Shown: positions 1-7,825, numbered from the stretch's first letter. The stretch is 17,480 nt of DNA from JANOXC01 sp031418215 (GCA_031418215.1 JANOXC010000117.1:1-17480); one strand, 5' to 3'. Notes: a model not told the origin generated them from the letters alone. Translations and numbers: made by a program.

Positions 1-1268
1 TGAACCGTTGTCAACATTTGCTTATCAGATTTTTCCGTTTCGTCTATTGCAGCTGCTATGGTGTTGGCAGTCATGGCTGGCTGCTTTGTTGCCAATGTAA
101 AATGGAGCATTTGTATTACAATAAATCCTGAGGCATAAATCATACTATACATAAATGCTTCGCCAAAAGGAGCAAGATTCAAATGAAGTGCAAACACTTT
201 AAACAGCACTATTATCGCAACAATTAATCCGCCTCCCATTGCTGATCTGAACATGGAATAATACTCACGGCGATTAACAGAACGATAATGCTCACCCACA
301 CGAGAAGTATGTTCAGTTATTTTATAGGCAATTAAACTAAGGTTATCATTAAGATGCTTTCTTACACTGTATTTTTTATTTTCAGCATGAATTACTTCAT
401 ACATAAAACCTAAAAGTGATTCATTAAATTTTGTTTTGTCTTTTGTCTGAACTAATTTTAAAACAGTATTTAACCTTTTAACATGTTGTTCTAAACGCAA
501 CATTAGGTAAGCAAGATGTATACTTATACCGTATTTTTCTTTGTGCTTATGCAACTCACTAATGCTTTCTGTACATTGTGTACACATCACTAAAATATGT
601 TGGTAATCCACTTCATTGGAATGGATGTAGTCAATATTATTTTTAAATGAATCCACGTAATGCTGGACCTCCCGATACAAACCAAAAAAAGGAGATTGCA
701 GATCGTCAATCTCAGGAAGTTTGTCAACTACTTCCGGTTCGAGACCAATTGCGTTAATTCGTTGGGATAATACCATTAGGGCATTCAACAGGTAGTTGAG
801 ATTTTGCGCTTGCCACTTTAAAACGCTTGTATTAAAACTTAATGCATCTAAGAGTTCCAGCCAAACTGATTCATCAATATTGGCAATCACGAGGTAATCG
901 TTCTTATTATAAAACACCTGACTTATAAGAAACTGAGCATGTTTAACATTCTGCAGCGGAGGAAGTAACTTATATTTTAGACGTTTATACGTTTCTGCAA
1001 AAAAACCATGACCAGGTAATATGCCAGAATCAGTGTATAAAGTCAGTGCATCATAATTGCCGAACAAAGAGACAAGGTAAGATCGGAGAACTTGTGCAAG
1101 TTCAGGCTGGTTGTTAAGCAGCGCAGTTAACACTTTTATTTTATTTAAAGCACTTTGTCTTTTATACTTTGAATGAATTCCGATTTCATTCAACAAAGCA
1201 ATAAGATGCGAAGGATTAACAACATCTTCATCGGTTTTAATTCGTTCAAGAATTTCTTTAAAGTCCAT
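1..1268 (-). CDS. Gcr/SpecificRecomb-family membrane protein, N-terminal part (cut by left window edge)
   Basis: The frame opens at ATG 1268 and stays open to base 1, giving 422 residues without a stop; the C-terminus lies outside the window. The first 320 or so residues are hydrophilic, helical-looking and rich in Leu, Glu and Lys. Then come a basic stretch (VNRREYYSMFRSAMGGG) and two hydrophobic segments (GGGLIVAIIVLFKVFAL and FMYSMIYASGFIVIQML), followed by LHFTLATKQPAMTAN. This Arg-Arg-Glu-Tyr, Gly-Gly-Gly, then TLATKQPAMTA order is what I know from the Pfam SpecificRecomb family, annotated 'site-specific recombinase Gcr'. Family members are usually near 650-700 residues, so roughly a third is missing. 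No serine- or tyrosine-recombinase catalytic motif is visible in this part, and the membrane segments make a recombinase role doubtful; the name is historical. No clear ribosome-binding site precedes the start, as is usual in Bacteroidota. The family assignment is fairly secure; the function is unknown. Confidence 0.82.
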   Translation of the reverse strand, partial: MDFKEILERIKTDEDVVNPSHLIALLNEIGIHSKYKRQSALNKIKVLTALLNNQPELAQVLRSYLVSLFGNYDALTLYTDSGILPGHGFFAETYKRLKYKLLPPLQNVKHAQFLISQVFYNKNDYLVIANIDESVWLELLDALSFNTSVLKWQAQNLNYLLNALMVLSQRINAIGLEPEVVDKLPEIDDLQSPFFGLYREVQHYVDSFKNNIDYIHSNEVDYQHILVMCTQCTESISELHKHKEKYGISIHLAYLMLRLEQHVKRLNTVLKLVQTKDKTKFNESLLGFMYEVIHAENKKYSVRKHLNDNLSLIAYKITEHTSRVGEHYRSVNRREYYSMFRSAMGGGLIVAIIVLFKVFALHLNLAPFGEAFMYSMIYASGFIVIQMLHFTLATKQPAMTANTIAAAIDETEKSDKQMLTTV

Positions 1269-1285
1269 AGTTTATTTTTCGAGTC

Positions 1286-1414
1286 TCAAAAAGCGTCAAT
1301 GGTAACTATTGTAAAAGTATTATCTACCTGTTTGCTTTTTCTGTCTGCTGATAAATTAAGGGTTGCCTTGAGCCTAACAGGTGTTGCGTTTTTTAATACT
1401 GATGTAGTTTTCAT
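1286..1414 (-). CDS. Possible small protein, 42 residues, upstream of the Gcr-like gene
   Basis: A short frame from ATG 1414 to TGA 1286 encodes 42 residues beginning MKTTSVLKNATPVRL and ending TFTIVTIDAF. It lies on the same strand as the Gcr-like gene and ends 17 bases before that gene's ATG, so it could be a small leader gene in the same transcript. The composition (Lys, Thr, Val, Ala) is plausible for a real protein and there is no signal peptide or membrane segment. I do not recognise it. The only support is position, strand and a clean frame; a 43-codon frame can occur by chance in AT-rich DNA. Confidence 0.28.
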   Translation of the reverse strand: MKTTSVLKNATPVRLKATLNLSADRKSKQVDNTFTIVTIDAF

Positions 1415-1939
1415 TTTTTGCGCTTCAAAAGATTATCAAAAACGGTTGAGACGACTTCCAGAAAGTGCGCTATATTCTTTCAATCTTTTGCAGCATGTAA
1501 AGATGATCATATAAATCGGAAGAAATATCAATATAATTTTGTAATATGTTATTAGAGTTGATGTCTATTTCTTAGTTGAACTTTTTACAAGCGGTTTTTT
1601 ATTGAGATGAAGTGCAACCTTAAGATCAAGATTGAAACAGCATTTTGGTTTCAGGCAGGAAAAAAATATCGGTCATTATGAGTTAGATTAATGGCAACTG
1701 AAATACCCGGCAAACTTAATTGTTTGCTGAAAAAGCCTTACAGATGAGAAACCAAGAGAAGTTGAAACAACAATCAGTTGAGATTTTGATGCCCAGCAGC
1801 TCCTGGGTGTCATTGAATCTTTCATTGCCATGGATGGAGCTTCCAAAGAGCGAAGCTACAAGTCCCTGACCAGTAGTTTGTTATTTTCAATAAAATCAAC
1901 AACCTTCAAAAAATCCTCCATAAAAAAGTTAGCTATTCG

Positions 1940-1989
1940 ACCCCTTCCGTGTACCAAGTCAGACAAAGGGGTGTTATCACCCCTTTTTT
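1940..1989 (+). promoter_or_regulatory. Attenuator-like arrangement: extra copy of the terminator's 3' arm upstream
   Basis: The heptamer ACCCCTT occurs at 1940-1946 and again at 1979-1985. Both copies are exactly complementary to AAGGGGT at 1966-1972. The first pairing (7 bp, 19-base loop) excludes the terminator pairing, which is the classical antiterminator/terminator geometry. No leader peptide, ligand-binding aptamer or downstream plus-strand gene is evident, so the regulatory reading is an inference from pairing alone and the third arm may be chance. Confidence 0.3.
1965..1989 (+). terminator. Orphan intrinsic terminator
   Basis: A perfect 9-bp stem, AAAGGGGTG (1965-1973) with CACCCCTTT (1978-1986), closes a 4-base TTAT loop, and the T run continues to 1989. 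This is a textbook Rho-independent terminator for plus-strand transcription. On the minus strand no T run follows the hairpin, so it does not suit the minus-strand glycosyltransferase. No convincing plus-strand gene ends here, so the terminated transcript is unknown. Confidence 0.7.
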
Positions 1990-2092
1990 CATTTTCACAC
2001 CTGCCGCAAGTAATTGATATTTCCGTGAATGATGCGAAAACAGCGTTAGTTTTTTGGGTTTGACAATTTCCATTTTTCTATCTTATAATAGG

Positions 2093-2113
2093 AAGCCATT
2101 GCTGTTGTGGCTT
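2093..2113 (-). terminator. Weak hairpin after the glycosyltransferase gene
   Basis: AAGCCA (2093-2098) pairs with TGGCTT (2108-2113) across a 9-base loop, 12 bases beyond the stop of the minus-strand glycosyltransferase. It is the only hairpin close to that 3' end. The stem is short and no T run follows on the minus strand, so terminator function is uncertain. Confidence 0.22.
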
Positions 2114-2125
2114 TACTATATTAAC

Positions 2126-3877
2126 TTATTTACGGTGCCATACATAAATCGGAAACTCACCGTCAAATGTTTTGGCCGGAAGGAAATCTTGATTGATCTT
2201 CCTAAGAATTTCCTTGTCAATAATAAAAGATCCATGACCAACAGCATTTTCATAGGTCATGAGCGCAAAAGTTTCCTGTTTTAATTGAATTATCGAGTCA
2301 TATGCTTCTATATTGGGTAACGGAATAATGCTTTTGTCATAATATCTTACCAAATCTTTTCCAAGTGATATGGAAACAATAGTAGCATTTGGGTTTTCGC
2401 GTGATGCATGAATATAGTCAACAGCACCTCTAAAATTTTGTATTGGCTGGTATGTTTTAGCATAGCTGTCTGCTGTTAATACCAAATAGGTAAGTGATAA
2501 TGCAATTGCAAAAATTTTACTTATCTTATTTTCGGATGACCATAATTCAATTGTTACCATCGCATAGATAAAAATAAAGCAAGGAATTATACAAACAATG
2601 TACCTCGGAAAAAATCCGGAACCATTGGGAAGTATGGCAGTCAGTATAAAGAAAACAATTCCTGTGTAAAAAATAAGCCTGGAAACATTTATTTTCTTTA
2701 CGCTGAACAAAAAAAGAAGGCAGATAGCAGCGACAAATGCATAACAAAGTGCTTGACGATCGGAATAAGTGACGAAAAAGTAAGCTGTGTTAATGACCTG
2801 AAGAAAATAGTTTGAATAGGAAGATTCAGGTTTATCCGGATCAAATATGTTCATAAAAACAACGGGGAATTGTGGAATGTAAAGAAGAAAAATCAACAGT
2901 ATGGAAATAATAAATAACTGAAAATAGTTAGCAGCATGTTTATTGGATAGCTGATTATCAGAAGTGATTTTAGTAATTTTTTGATAACATAAAATTCCCA
3001 TGATAACTAATAACTCGGCAATCATCAGGTAAATACTTTGCAAATGTGTAAAAACAAGAAGGGCATTCGTTACTACAAATAATAAATTCGTTATCCCGCC
3101 TGAACCGGTTAATACTTTAATAAGATAATAAATCGAAAGCATGCTGAAAAAAATTACAAGGTTATAACCTCTCATCTGAAAGGAATAATAGATATGATAA
3201 GAGTGAATAGTTAATAAAAATGCAGCTAAAAAAGCCGTACTTTTTTTTCCCGTTAATGATAAACTGATATAATAAATAAGTGGAATGCTTAATACTGACA
3301 CCAGAAATATCGGGAAACGCAAAGTAAACTCAGTGGTTCCAAATATTTTGATAAACCATGCAACAATAATCTGCATAAATGGATGTGAACCTAATGAGCT
3401 TTTTGGGAAAAAACTTGATTGTGCTCCATCTTTTATGAATGTATCATACACTGCGATTTCATCCAACCATAAACTCTGATGAAGAGGGAAGATTCTGAGC
3501 AATACTCCAGCTAGCAATAGGGCAACAATGATGAACCAATCTTTTTTTTGGAAAGTATCTCTAAAAGGGAGCGATAAAGATCTTTCGCCTGTAATTGGAG
3601 AACTGAGTAGCCATTTTAAAATTGGGAGAAAAGAAAAAAGACCAACAGACAAAAGAATCAACATTAACCCGAGTTTACTAAATCCTGAAGATATCTTTGA
3701 AATATTTCCACCTGTACCAACATTGTGTCTTAAAAAAATGCTTACCGTTTCTATAAAATTGTCATATATAAAATGTGGATATTGTGCCAGTAGAAACAAG
3801 CCGTTGATGAAAATTAGCAACAGTAGTATCAAAAAATACTTTGAAAACAGAAATTTTAAAAGTACTGGGAAATTCAT
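2126..3877 (-). CDS. GT39/PMT-like integral membrane glycosyltransferase
   Basis: The protein has 583 residues with roughly a dozen hydrophobic segments, starting with FLILLLLIFINGLFLLAQ near residues 15-32. After a long first hydrophilic section comes LLRIFPLHQSLWLDEIAVYDTF, with the acidic pair Asp139-Glu140 in WLDE. That is the first-loop acidic motif expected of GT-C fold enzymes of the PMT/ArnT type. It is followed by TLRFPIFLVSVLSIPLIYY and an HSYHIYYSFQMRGYNL segment, also typical of the PMT_2 group. A soluble C-terminal part of about 110 residues would face the periplasm. Such enzymes transfer a sugar from a polyprenyl-phosphate donor to a lipid or protein acceptor on the outer face of the inner membrane; the substrate here cannot be told. 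The gene stands alone, with no glycan cluster around it. MNFPVLLKF at 3877 is the only sensible start. Confidence 0.8.
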   Translation of the reverse strand: MNFPVLLKFLFSKYFLILLLLIFINGLFLLAQYPHFIYDNFIETVSIFLRHNVGTGGNISKISSGFSKLGLMLILLSVGLFSFLPILKWLLSSPITGERSLSLPFRDTFQKKDWFIIVALLLAGVLLRIFPLHQSLWLDEIAVYDTFIKDGAQSSFFPKSSLGSHPFMQIIVAWFIKIFGTTEFTLRFPIFLVSVLSIPLIYYISLSLTGKKSTAFLAAFLLTIHSYHIYYSFQMRGYNLVIFFSMLSIYYLIKVLTGSGGITNLLFVVTNALLVFTHLQSIYLMIAELLVIMGILCYQKITKITSDNQLSNKHAANYFQLFIISILLIFLLYIPQFPVVFMNIFDPDKPESSYSNYFLQVINTAYFFVTYSDRQALCYAFVAAICLLFLFSVKKINVSRLIFYTGIVFFILTAILPNGSGFFPRYIVCIIPCFIFIYAMVTIELWSSENKISKIFAIALSLTYLVLTADSYAKTYQPIQNFRGAVDYIHASRENPNATIVSISLGKDLVRYYDKSIIPLPNIEAYDSIIQLKQETFALMTYENAVGHGSFIIDKEILRKINQDFLPAKTFDGEFPIYVWHRK

Positions 3878-4004
3878 TAAAAGTAACGGCTTTATTCTGG
3901 TAAAACTAATGATTAATTTTAATATTCATGAATTTGAGATTGTTTTAATTGTTATGGTTATTACAGCATCTACGCATGCCGGAATTTGACATTTTGTTAG
4001 TAAG

Positions 4005-4012
4005 CAAAAGTA
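4005..4012 (-). promoter_or_regulatory. Candidate -7 box for the glycosyltransferase gene
   Basis: Read on the minus strand this is TACTTTTG, an exact match to the Bacteroidota -7 consensus TAnnTTTG, 128 bases upstream of the start at 3877. I see no TTG-type -33 element at the usual 19-21 base spacing, so the match may be chance. Confidence 0.25.
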
Positions 4013-4342
4013 ATCTAGTTGTGTTGGATAAGTAAAAATAAGATTCAATAGTTGGAGATGAGGGTGAATAATTCTGAACAATATTCAAAAGCTTCAATGC
4101 ATTATAAACTGAAACAGGAATCGGTGTTGATCTAGTGAAAAGCACAGAAACTGAACTTCACTAAACAATTGCGAAATAGGAAGCATTGAGATGAGTTCTT
4201 ATTGTCAGTCTTAAGCCTGTAAAATAGCAAATGTTTTAGCTTCACGCCAGTGTTTTTTCAAATTATTGACGGAAAATGAAGCACTTCATGACCAGTTTAT
4301 AACCCTTTCCGAAATAATCATTTTAATATAGCAACTTATTAC

Positions 4343-4350
4343 TATCATTG
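4343..4350 (+). promoter_or_regulatory. Candidate -7 box for the secreted nuclease-like gene
   Basis: TATCATTG matches seven of eight positions of TAnnTTTG counting the two free ones, and sits 30 bases upstream of ATG 4381. It overlaps the upstream TTG (4348) that could otherwise serve as a start, which favours the ATG. A -33 element is not clear. Confidence 0.28.
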
Positions 4351-4380
4351 CTGATTATTTCTTTTATAAAAATCCCATTA

Positions 4381-5631
4381 ATGCCTTTTAAAACCCTTTT
4401 TTCTTTAATGTTTTTGCTCAACAGCCTGGCTGTTTTTTCACAATCATATAACGTGAAAATAATGACTTGGAATTTGTTGAATTATCCTGATTATAACAAT
4501 GTAACCGCTGATACTTTAGTAAGAAACCCACATTATCGGACTGTCGTAAATTATGTAAACCCTGACATTCTGGTTACGCAGGAAAATGCAATGTCGGGTA
4601 GTTCCAGTATGTTTTTGAATTATGTGATGAATTCAAATGCCGCCGGGCAATATACCGCGGGTACTTTTATTGGTGGTCCTGATACCGATAATGCAATTTA
4701 TTTTCTGACCGGGGTATTTCATTTTATCAGTAACACGCCAATTCACACAGCACTGAGAGATATTAATGCATTTAAATTGGTACATCTGTTATCGGGCGAT
4801 ACCATCACTATATACTCGTGTCATTTAAAGGCCAGTGCAGGACCTCCAAATGATAGTTTACGTAATGCTGAAGTAGGGTTGTTGCGCCAGGTTACAAATG
4901 CATTACCAACAGGTACTAATTTTATTATTTGTGGTGATTTTAATACTTACAGTGATGTGGAACCTTGTTATTTGAGTTTGTTGCAGGACAACATCACCGA
5001 CGACGGGAATTTTATTGATCCCATACACTTAACAGGTGTTTGGAATCAATACAGCTATCGGTCTTATCATACCCAGTCAACGCGTGTGCGTAGTTTTGGT
5101 AATGGCAGTACAGGTGGAATGGACGATCGCTTTGACATGATACTTTTCTCTACTGCTATTAACACACCGGGTGGTATTACCTATGTTGCCAATTCTACTG
5201 TTCCTATTGGAAATGATGGCAATCATTATAATGATTCCATTAACCAGCAACCAAATTTTGCTGTACCTGTTAATGTTGCCAATGGATTACATTATGCTTC
5301 TGATCATTTACCTGTTACTGCTACTTTTACTTTTGCCGGAACAACTAATGTAATTAATTTTGATGTAGCAAATTTGCAGTTTAATTTATATCCCAATCCT
5401 GTTACAGATAAATTCACCATTACTTACTCATTAGTTAAGTCTGCCTTAGTGGAAATTAATATTGTTGATATTACCGGGAAAATTGTAATGCATTTCCCAT
5501 CTTCTCAACAAGCAACAGGATATTATGAAAAGCAAAATGTGGAGACTAATGATTTGGAGCCAGGTATCTATTTAGTTCAATTAGTTGTAGATAATTATTC
5601 TACCAATCAAAAATTAGTTGTGATTAAATAG
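4381..5631 (+). CDS. Secreted endonuclease/exonuclease/phosphatase-fold protein with T9SS sorting domain
   Basis: The 416-residue protein begins with a signal peptide (MPFKTLFSLMFLLNSLAVFS, cleavage near residue 20-21). The frame can be extended upstream to a TTG at 4348, but ATG 4381 gives a cleaner signal peptide. The catalytic domain carries the expected motifs in order: VKIMTWNL (25-32, metal-side Asn31), ILVTQE (63-68, Glu68), CHLKAS (His148), CGDFNTY (Asp186, Asn188), DRFDMI (249-254) and ASDHLP (306-311, Asp308-His309). These are the active-site positions of the DNase I/exonuclease III/phosphodiesterase superfamily, so it is probably an active extracellular nuclease or phosphoesterase; the substrate is not determined. 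From about residue 333 (FNLYPNPVTDKF, then DITGKIV and LEPGIYLVQL, ending KLVVIK) it has a type A T9SS C-terminal sorting domain, which directs export across the outer membrane and usually anchoring to the cell surface. It appears monocistronic. Confidence 0.88.
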   Translation: MPFKTLFSLMFLLNSLAVFSQSYNVKIMTWNLLNYPDYNNVTADTLVRNPHYRTVVNYVNPDILVTQENAMSGSSSMFLNYVMNSNAAGQYTAGTFIGGPDTDNAIYFLTGVFHFISNTPIHTALRDINAFKLVHLLSGDTITIYSCHLKASAGPPNDSLRNAEVGLLRQVTNALPTGTNFIICGDFNTYSDVEPCYLSLLQDNITDDGNFIDPIHLTGVWNQYSYRSYHTQSTRVRSFGNGSTGGMDDRFDMILFSTAINTPGGITYVANSTVPIGNDGNHYNDSINQQPNFAVPVNVANGLHYASDHLPVTATFTFAGTTNVINFDVANLQFNLYPNPVTDKFTITYSLVKSALVEINIVDITGKIVMHFPSSQQATGYYEKQNVETNDLEPGIYLVQLVVDNYSTNQKLVVIK

Positions 5632-5682
5632 CGGAAAATATTTCGGATTAATCTTTAGCGTTTTTGTTTTTCATAATTAGCA

Positions 5683-5720
5683 AATACCCAATACTCAATA
5701 TCCAATACTCAATACCCAAT
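5683..5720. repeat. 7-bp tandem repeat, 5.4 copies, upstream of kup
   Basis: The units read AATACCC, AATACTC, AATATCC, AATACTC, AATACCC and then AAT. Each differs from the consensus by at most one base. The array ends 12 bases before the -7 box at 5733, so the place where a -33 element should lie falls inside it. Similar AATACCC/AATACTC strings may be a dispersed intergenic repeat in this genome, which a single window cannot show. Confidence 0.85.
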
Positions 5721-5732
5721 TAGAAAATCTAT

Positions 5733-5740
5733 TACCTTTG
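5733..5740 (+). promoter_or_regulatory. Candidate -7 box of the kup promoter
   Basis: TACCTTTG is an exact match to the Bacteroidota -7 consensus TAnnTTTG. It lies 18 bases upstream of the GTG start at 5759, implying a leader of only about 10-12 bases. The -33 position lies in the 7-bp repeat and has no obvious TTG. Confidence 0.5.
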
Positions 5741-5758
5741 ACGCTCTAAAAATACACT

Positions 5759-7699
5759 GTGCCAACCCTTTCAAATAATCGCCGGATTACCGCTGCAGGG
5801 TTACTTGCCACACTGGGAATTATATATGGTGACATCGGCACATCGCCGCTTTATGTAATGAAGGCCATTATTGGCAACCGTGTTATTTCTGATGAATTAG
5901 TTTTAGGAGGCATCAGTTGTATTTTTTGGACTTTAACATTACAGACTACAATTAAATATGTAGTGCTTACGTTGCGTGCCGACAATAAAGGTGAAGGGGG
6001 AATTTTTTCCCTATATGCATTAGTTCGAAAAACAAAACGGAAATGGCTTGTATTAACTGCAATTATTGGCGGCAGTGCCTTATTAGCTGATGGCATCATT
6101 GCTCCACCCATTTCTATTTCAGCGGCGGTGGAAGGATTGCGTACTATCAATCCCAATATTTCTACCATACCAATAGTTGTAGGGATATTGGCAGCATTAT
6201 TTATTATTCAAAGATTCGGTATTTCCTATCTAGGAAAAATTTTCGGTCCTATGATGTTGATTTGGTTTAGCATGCTGGGTATTTTAGGATTACATGCCAT
6301 TTATGAGAATGTTGTTGTTTTAAAGGCAATTAGTCCTGCTTATGCTTACCATTTATTGAGAGATTATCCCGGAGGATTCTGGTTGTTAGGGGCAGTATTT
6401 CTATGCACGACAGGGGCTGAAGCGTTATACAGTGATCTTGGAAGAAGCGGTAAGAAATACATTAGGGTGAGTTGGGTTTTTGTAAAGACAACATTACTCT
6501 TAAGTTACTTCGGGCAGGGTGCCTGGTTACTGCAACATGATGGAGAACTGCTAGGTAACATCAATCCATTTTACGGACTGATGAGCGACTGGTTTTTGCC
6601 ATACGGTATTGCGATTGCAACAGCATCAGCCATCATCGCCTCTCAAGCTTTAATTATTGGCGCTTATACTTTAATTAATGAAGCCATTCGTTTAAACTTC
6701 TGGCCGAAAGTAAAAGTTGTTTATCCATCTGATTTGCGTGGTCAATTATATATACCTTCTGTAAATTGGTGGTTGTTGTTTGGTTGTGTTAGCGTCACAA
6801 TTTTCTTTCGTGAGTCTGCCAACATGGAAGCAGCTTATGGATTAGCTATTATTCTGGCAATGTTAATGACAACAGTAATACTTTGTTATTATTTATATAA
6901 ATCAAGTTACCCGGTAGCAGTCATTTTGCTGATATTCTTTGTTTATTCATTTATTGAATTTGGATTCCTTGTAGCGAATCTTAGCAAATTTGCTCATGGA
7001 GGATGGGTTACCATGTTGTTAGGCGGATTGTTAAGTGTATTGATGTGGGTCTTATTTCGATCGCGCAAGATTCGCAACAAGCTGGTTGAATTTATTGACC
7101 TGATAGATTACTTGCCGATGCTGGATGCTTTAAGTAAGGATTCTTCCATTCCCAAATACGCTACGCACTTAGTTTATCTCACCAGTGCAAATAACCCGGC
7201 GCAAATAGAAGAGAAGGTGATGTATTCTATTTTGCAGCGATTGCCGAAACGAGCGGATATATATTGGTTTGTGCATGTAGATGTTTTAGACGAACCCTAT
7301 ACACAGGAATACAAAGTCACGGAACTTGAAAAAGACAATGTGTTTAGAATTGATTTCCGTATTGGCTTCCGCATTGATCCACGCGTTAACCTGATGTTCC
7401 GTCAGGTTGTTCAGGAGTTGGTAAAGAATGAGGAGGTTGATATTACCAGCCGCTATTCTTCTTTAAAGAAAAGGCAGATGACAGGAGATTTTCGTTTCGT
7501 AGTAATGGAGAAATTCCTAAGTCTTGATAATGAGTTGCCGATAATCGACAAACTGGTTATGGATGTTTATTTCATGGTTAAGAAATTCTCTTTACCTGAA
7601 GAGCGTGCTTTTGGACTGGATACCAGTTCTGTGGCAGTGGAGAAAATCCCCCTCATCGTTAAGCCTGTTAGTGGAATGAAGTTGAAAAGGGTTGAATAA
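5759..7699 (+). CDS. kup: Low-affinity potassium uptake transporter Kup
   Basis: The 646-residue protein starts at GTG 5759; the next ATG would cut into the first membrane helix, so the GTG is preferred. The N-terminus reads GIIYGDIGTSPLY (20-32), the hallmark of the KUP/HAK/KT family. It is followed by DNKGEGGIFSLYALVR (75-90), LADGIIAPPISISAAVEGL (109-127) and TTGAEALYSDLG, all family landmarks. About twelve hydrophobic segments fill residues 12-445. A soluble cytoplasmic domain of about 200 residues follows, beginning after the basic RSRKIRNK. Members import K+, generally by proton symport, through the inner membrane. The length fits the family (E. coli Kup is 622). The gene stands alone, with its own candidate promoter box immediately upstream. 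Confidence 0.95.
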   Translation: MPTLSNNRRITAAGLLATLGIIYGDIGTSPLYVMKAIIGNRVISDELVLGGISCIFWTLTLQTTIKYVVLTLRADNKGEGGIFSLYALVRKTKRKWLVLTAIIGGSALLADGIIAPPISISAAVEGLRTINPNISTIPIVVGILAALFIIQRFGISYLGKIFGPMMLIWFSMLGILGLHAIYENVVVLKAISPAYAYHLLRDYPGGFWLLGAVFLCTTGAEALYSDLGRSGKKYIRVSWVFVKTTLLLSYFGQGAWLLQHDGELLGNINPFYGLMSDWFLPYGIAIATASAIIASQALIIGAYTLINEAIRLNFWPKVKVVYPSDLRGQLYIPSVNWWLLFGCVSVTIFFRESANMEAAYGLAIILAMLMTTVILCYYLYKSSYPVAVILLIFFVYSFIEFGFLVANLSKFAHGGWVTMLLGGLLSVLMWVLFRSRKIRNKLVEFIDLIDYLPMLDALSKDSSIPKYATHLVYLTSANNPAQIEEKVMYSILQRLPKRADIYWFVHVDVLDEPYTQEYKVTELEKDNVFRIDFRIGFRIDPRVNLMFRQVVQELVKNEEVDITSRYSSLKKRQMTGDFRFVVMEKFLSLDNELPIIDKLVMDVYFMVKKFSLPEERAFGLDTSSVAVEKIPLIVKPVSGMKLKRVE

Positions 7700-7758
7700 A
7701 CAGTCCATAATTCATGATTTTTCTTATTTTTTCATAAAAAGACAACTTTTTTTGGAGA

Positions 7759-7825
7759 AACCCCGTAAAAAATGGGGGGATGTTCAAAAAAAGTACTTGT
7801 TTTTGTTGACAACCCCCTAAAAAAT
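7759..7825. repeat. Pair of 15-bp direct repeats upstream of glnN
   Basis: AACCCCGTAAAAAAT (7759-7773) and AACCCCCTAAAAAAT (7811-7825) differ at one base and start 52 bases apart, about five turns of B-DNA. The second copy lies in the spacer between the candidate -33 and -7 elements of glnN. This arrangement suits a repressor or activator binding both sites on one face of the helix. The binding protein, if any, is unknown. Confidence 0.5.

Larger units (their letters stand above)
1415..2125. other. Non-coding stretch between the Gcr-like gene and the glycosyltransferase
   Basis: About 700 bases with no convincing gene. From about 1731 to 1970 the plus strand can be read as a protein-like frame (segments DEKPREVETTIS and DAQQLLGVIESFIAMDGASK) broken by an in-frame TGA. 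It is not preceded by a start of its own and could be a decayed gene or chance. A 77-codon frame starting at ATG 1830 continues straight through the terminator hairpin and is therefore unlikely to be a gene. The clearest structure here is the plus-strand terminator at 1965-1989, listed separately. Confidence 0.5.
3878..4380. other. Intergenic region between divergent genes
   Basis: Roughly 500 AT-rich bases separate the minus-strand glycosyltransferase from the plus-strand nuclease-like gene, so promoters for both should lie here. A 14-base dyad, ATGAAG-CA-CTTCAT, is at 4276-4289, about 55 bases upstream of the candidate -7 box of the plus-strand gene, and could be an operator. The short minus-strand frame at 3945-4145 has low-complexity, gene-unlike composition and I do not regard it as real. 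Confidence 0.45.

Noticed and set aside
1173..1514. 113-codon plus-strand frame
   Set aside because: It overlaps the start of the Gcr-like gene on the opposite strand, has no family resemblance and no promoter; probably a shadow.
1830..2063. 77-codon plus-strand frame
   Set aside because: It runs through the arms and T run of a strong terminator hairpin and has no recognisable motif.
2054..2284. 76-codon plus-strand frame
   Set aside because: It is antisense to the 3' end of the glycosyltransferase gene and has no recognisable features.
7736..7753. AAAAAG-ACAA-CTTTTT hairpin with a T tail after kup, as a terminator
   Set aside because: The stem has a single G-C pair and lies in a long A/T tract where such pairings are expected by chance.
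7761..7779. CCCC and GGGG arms upstream of glnN, as a terminator for kup
   Set aside because: The stem is four base pairs and is not followed by a T run; the CCCC arm is better explained as part of the repeated element.
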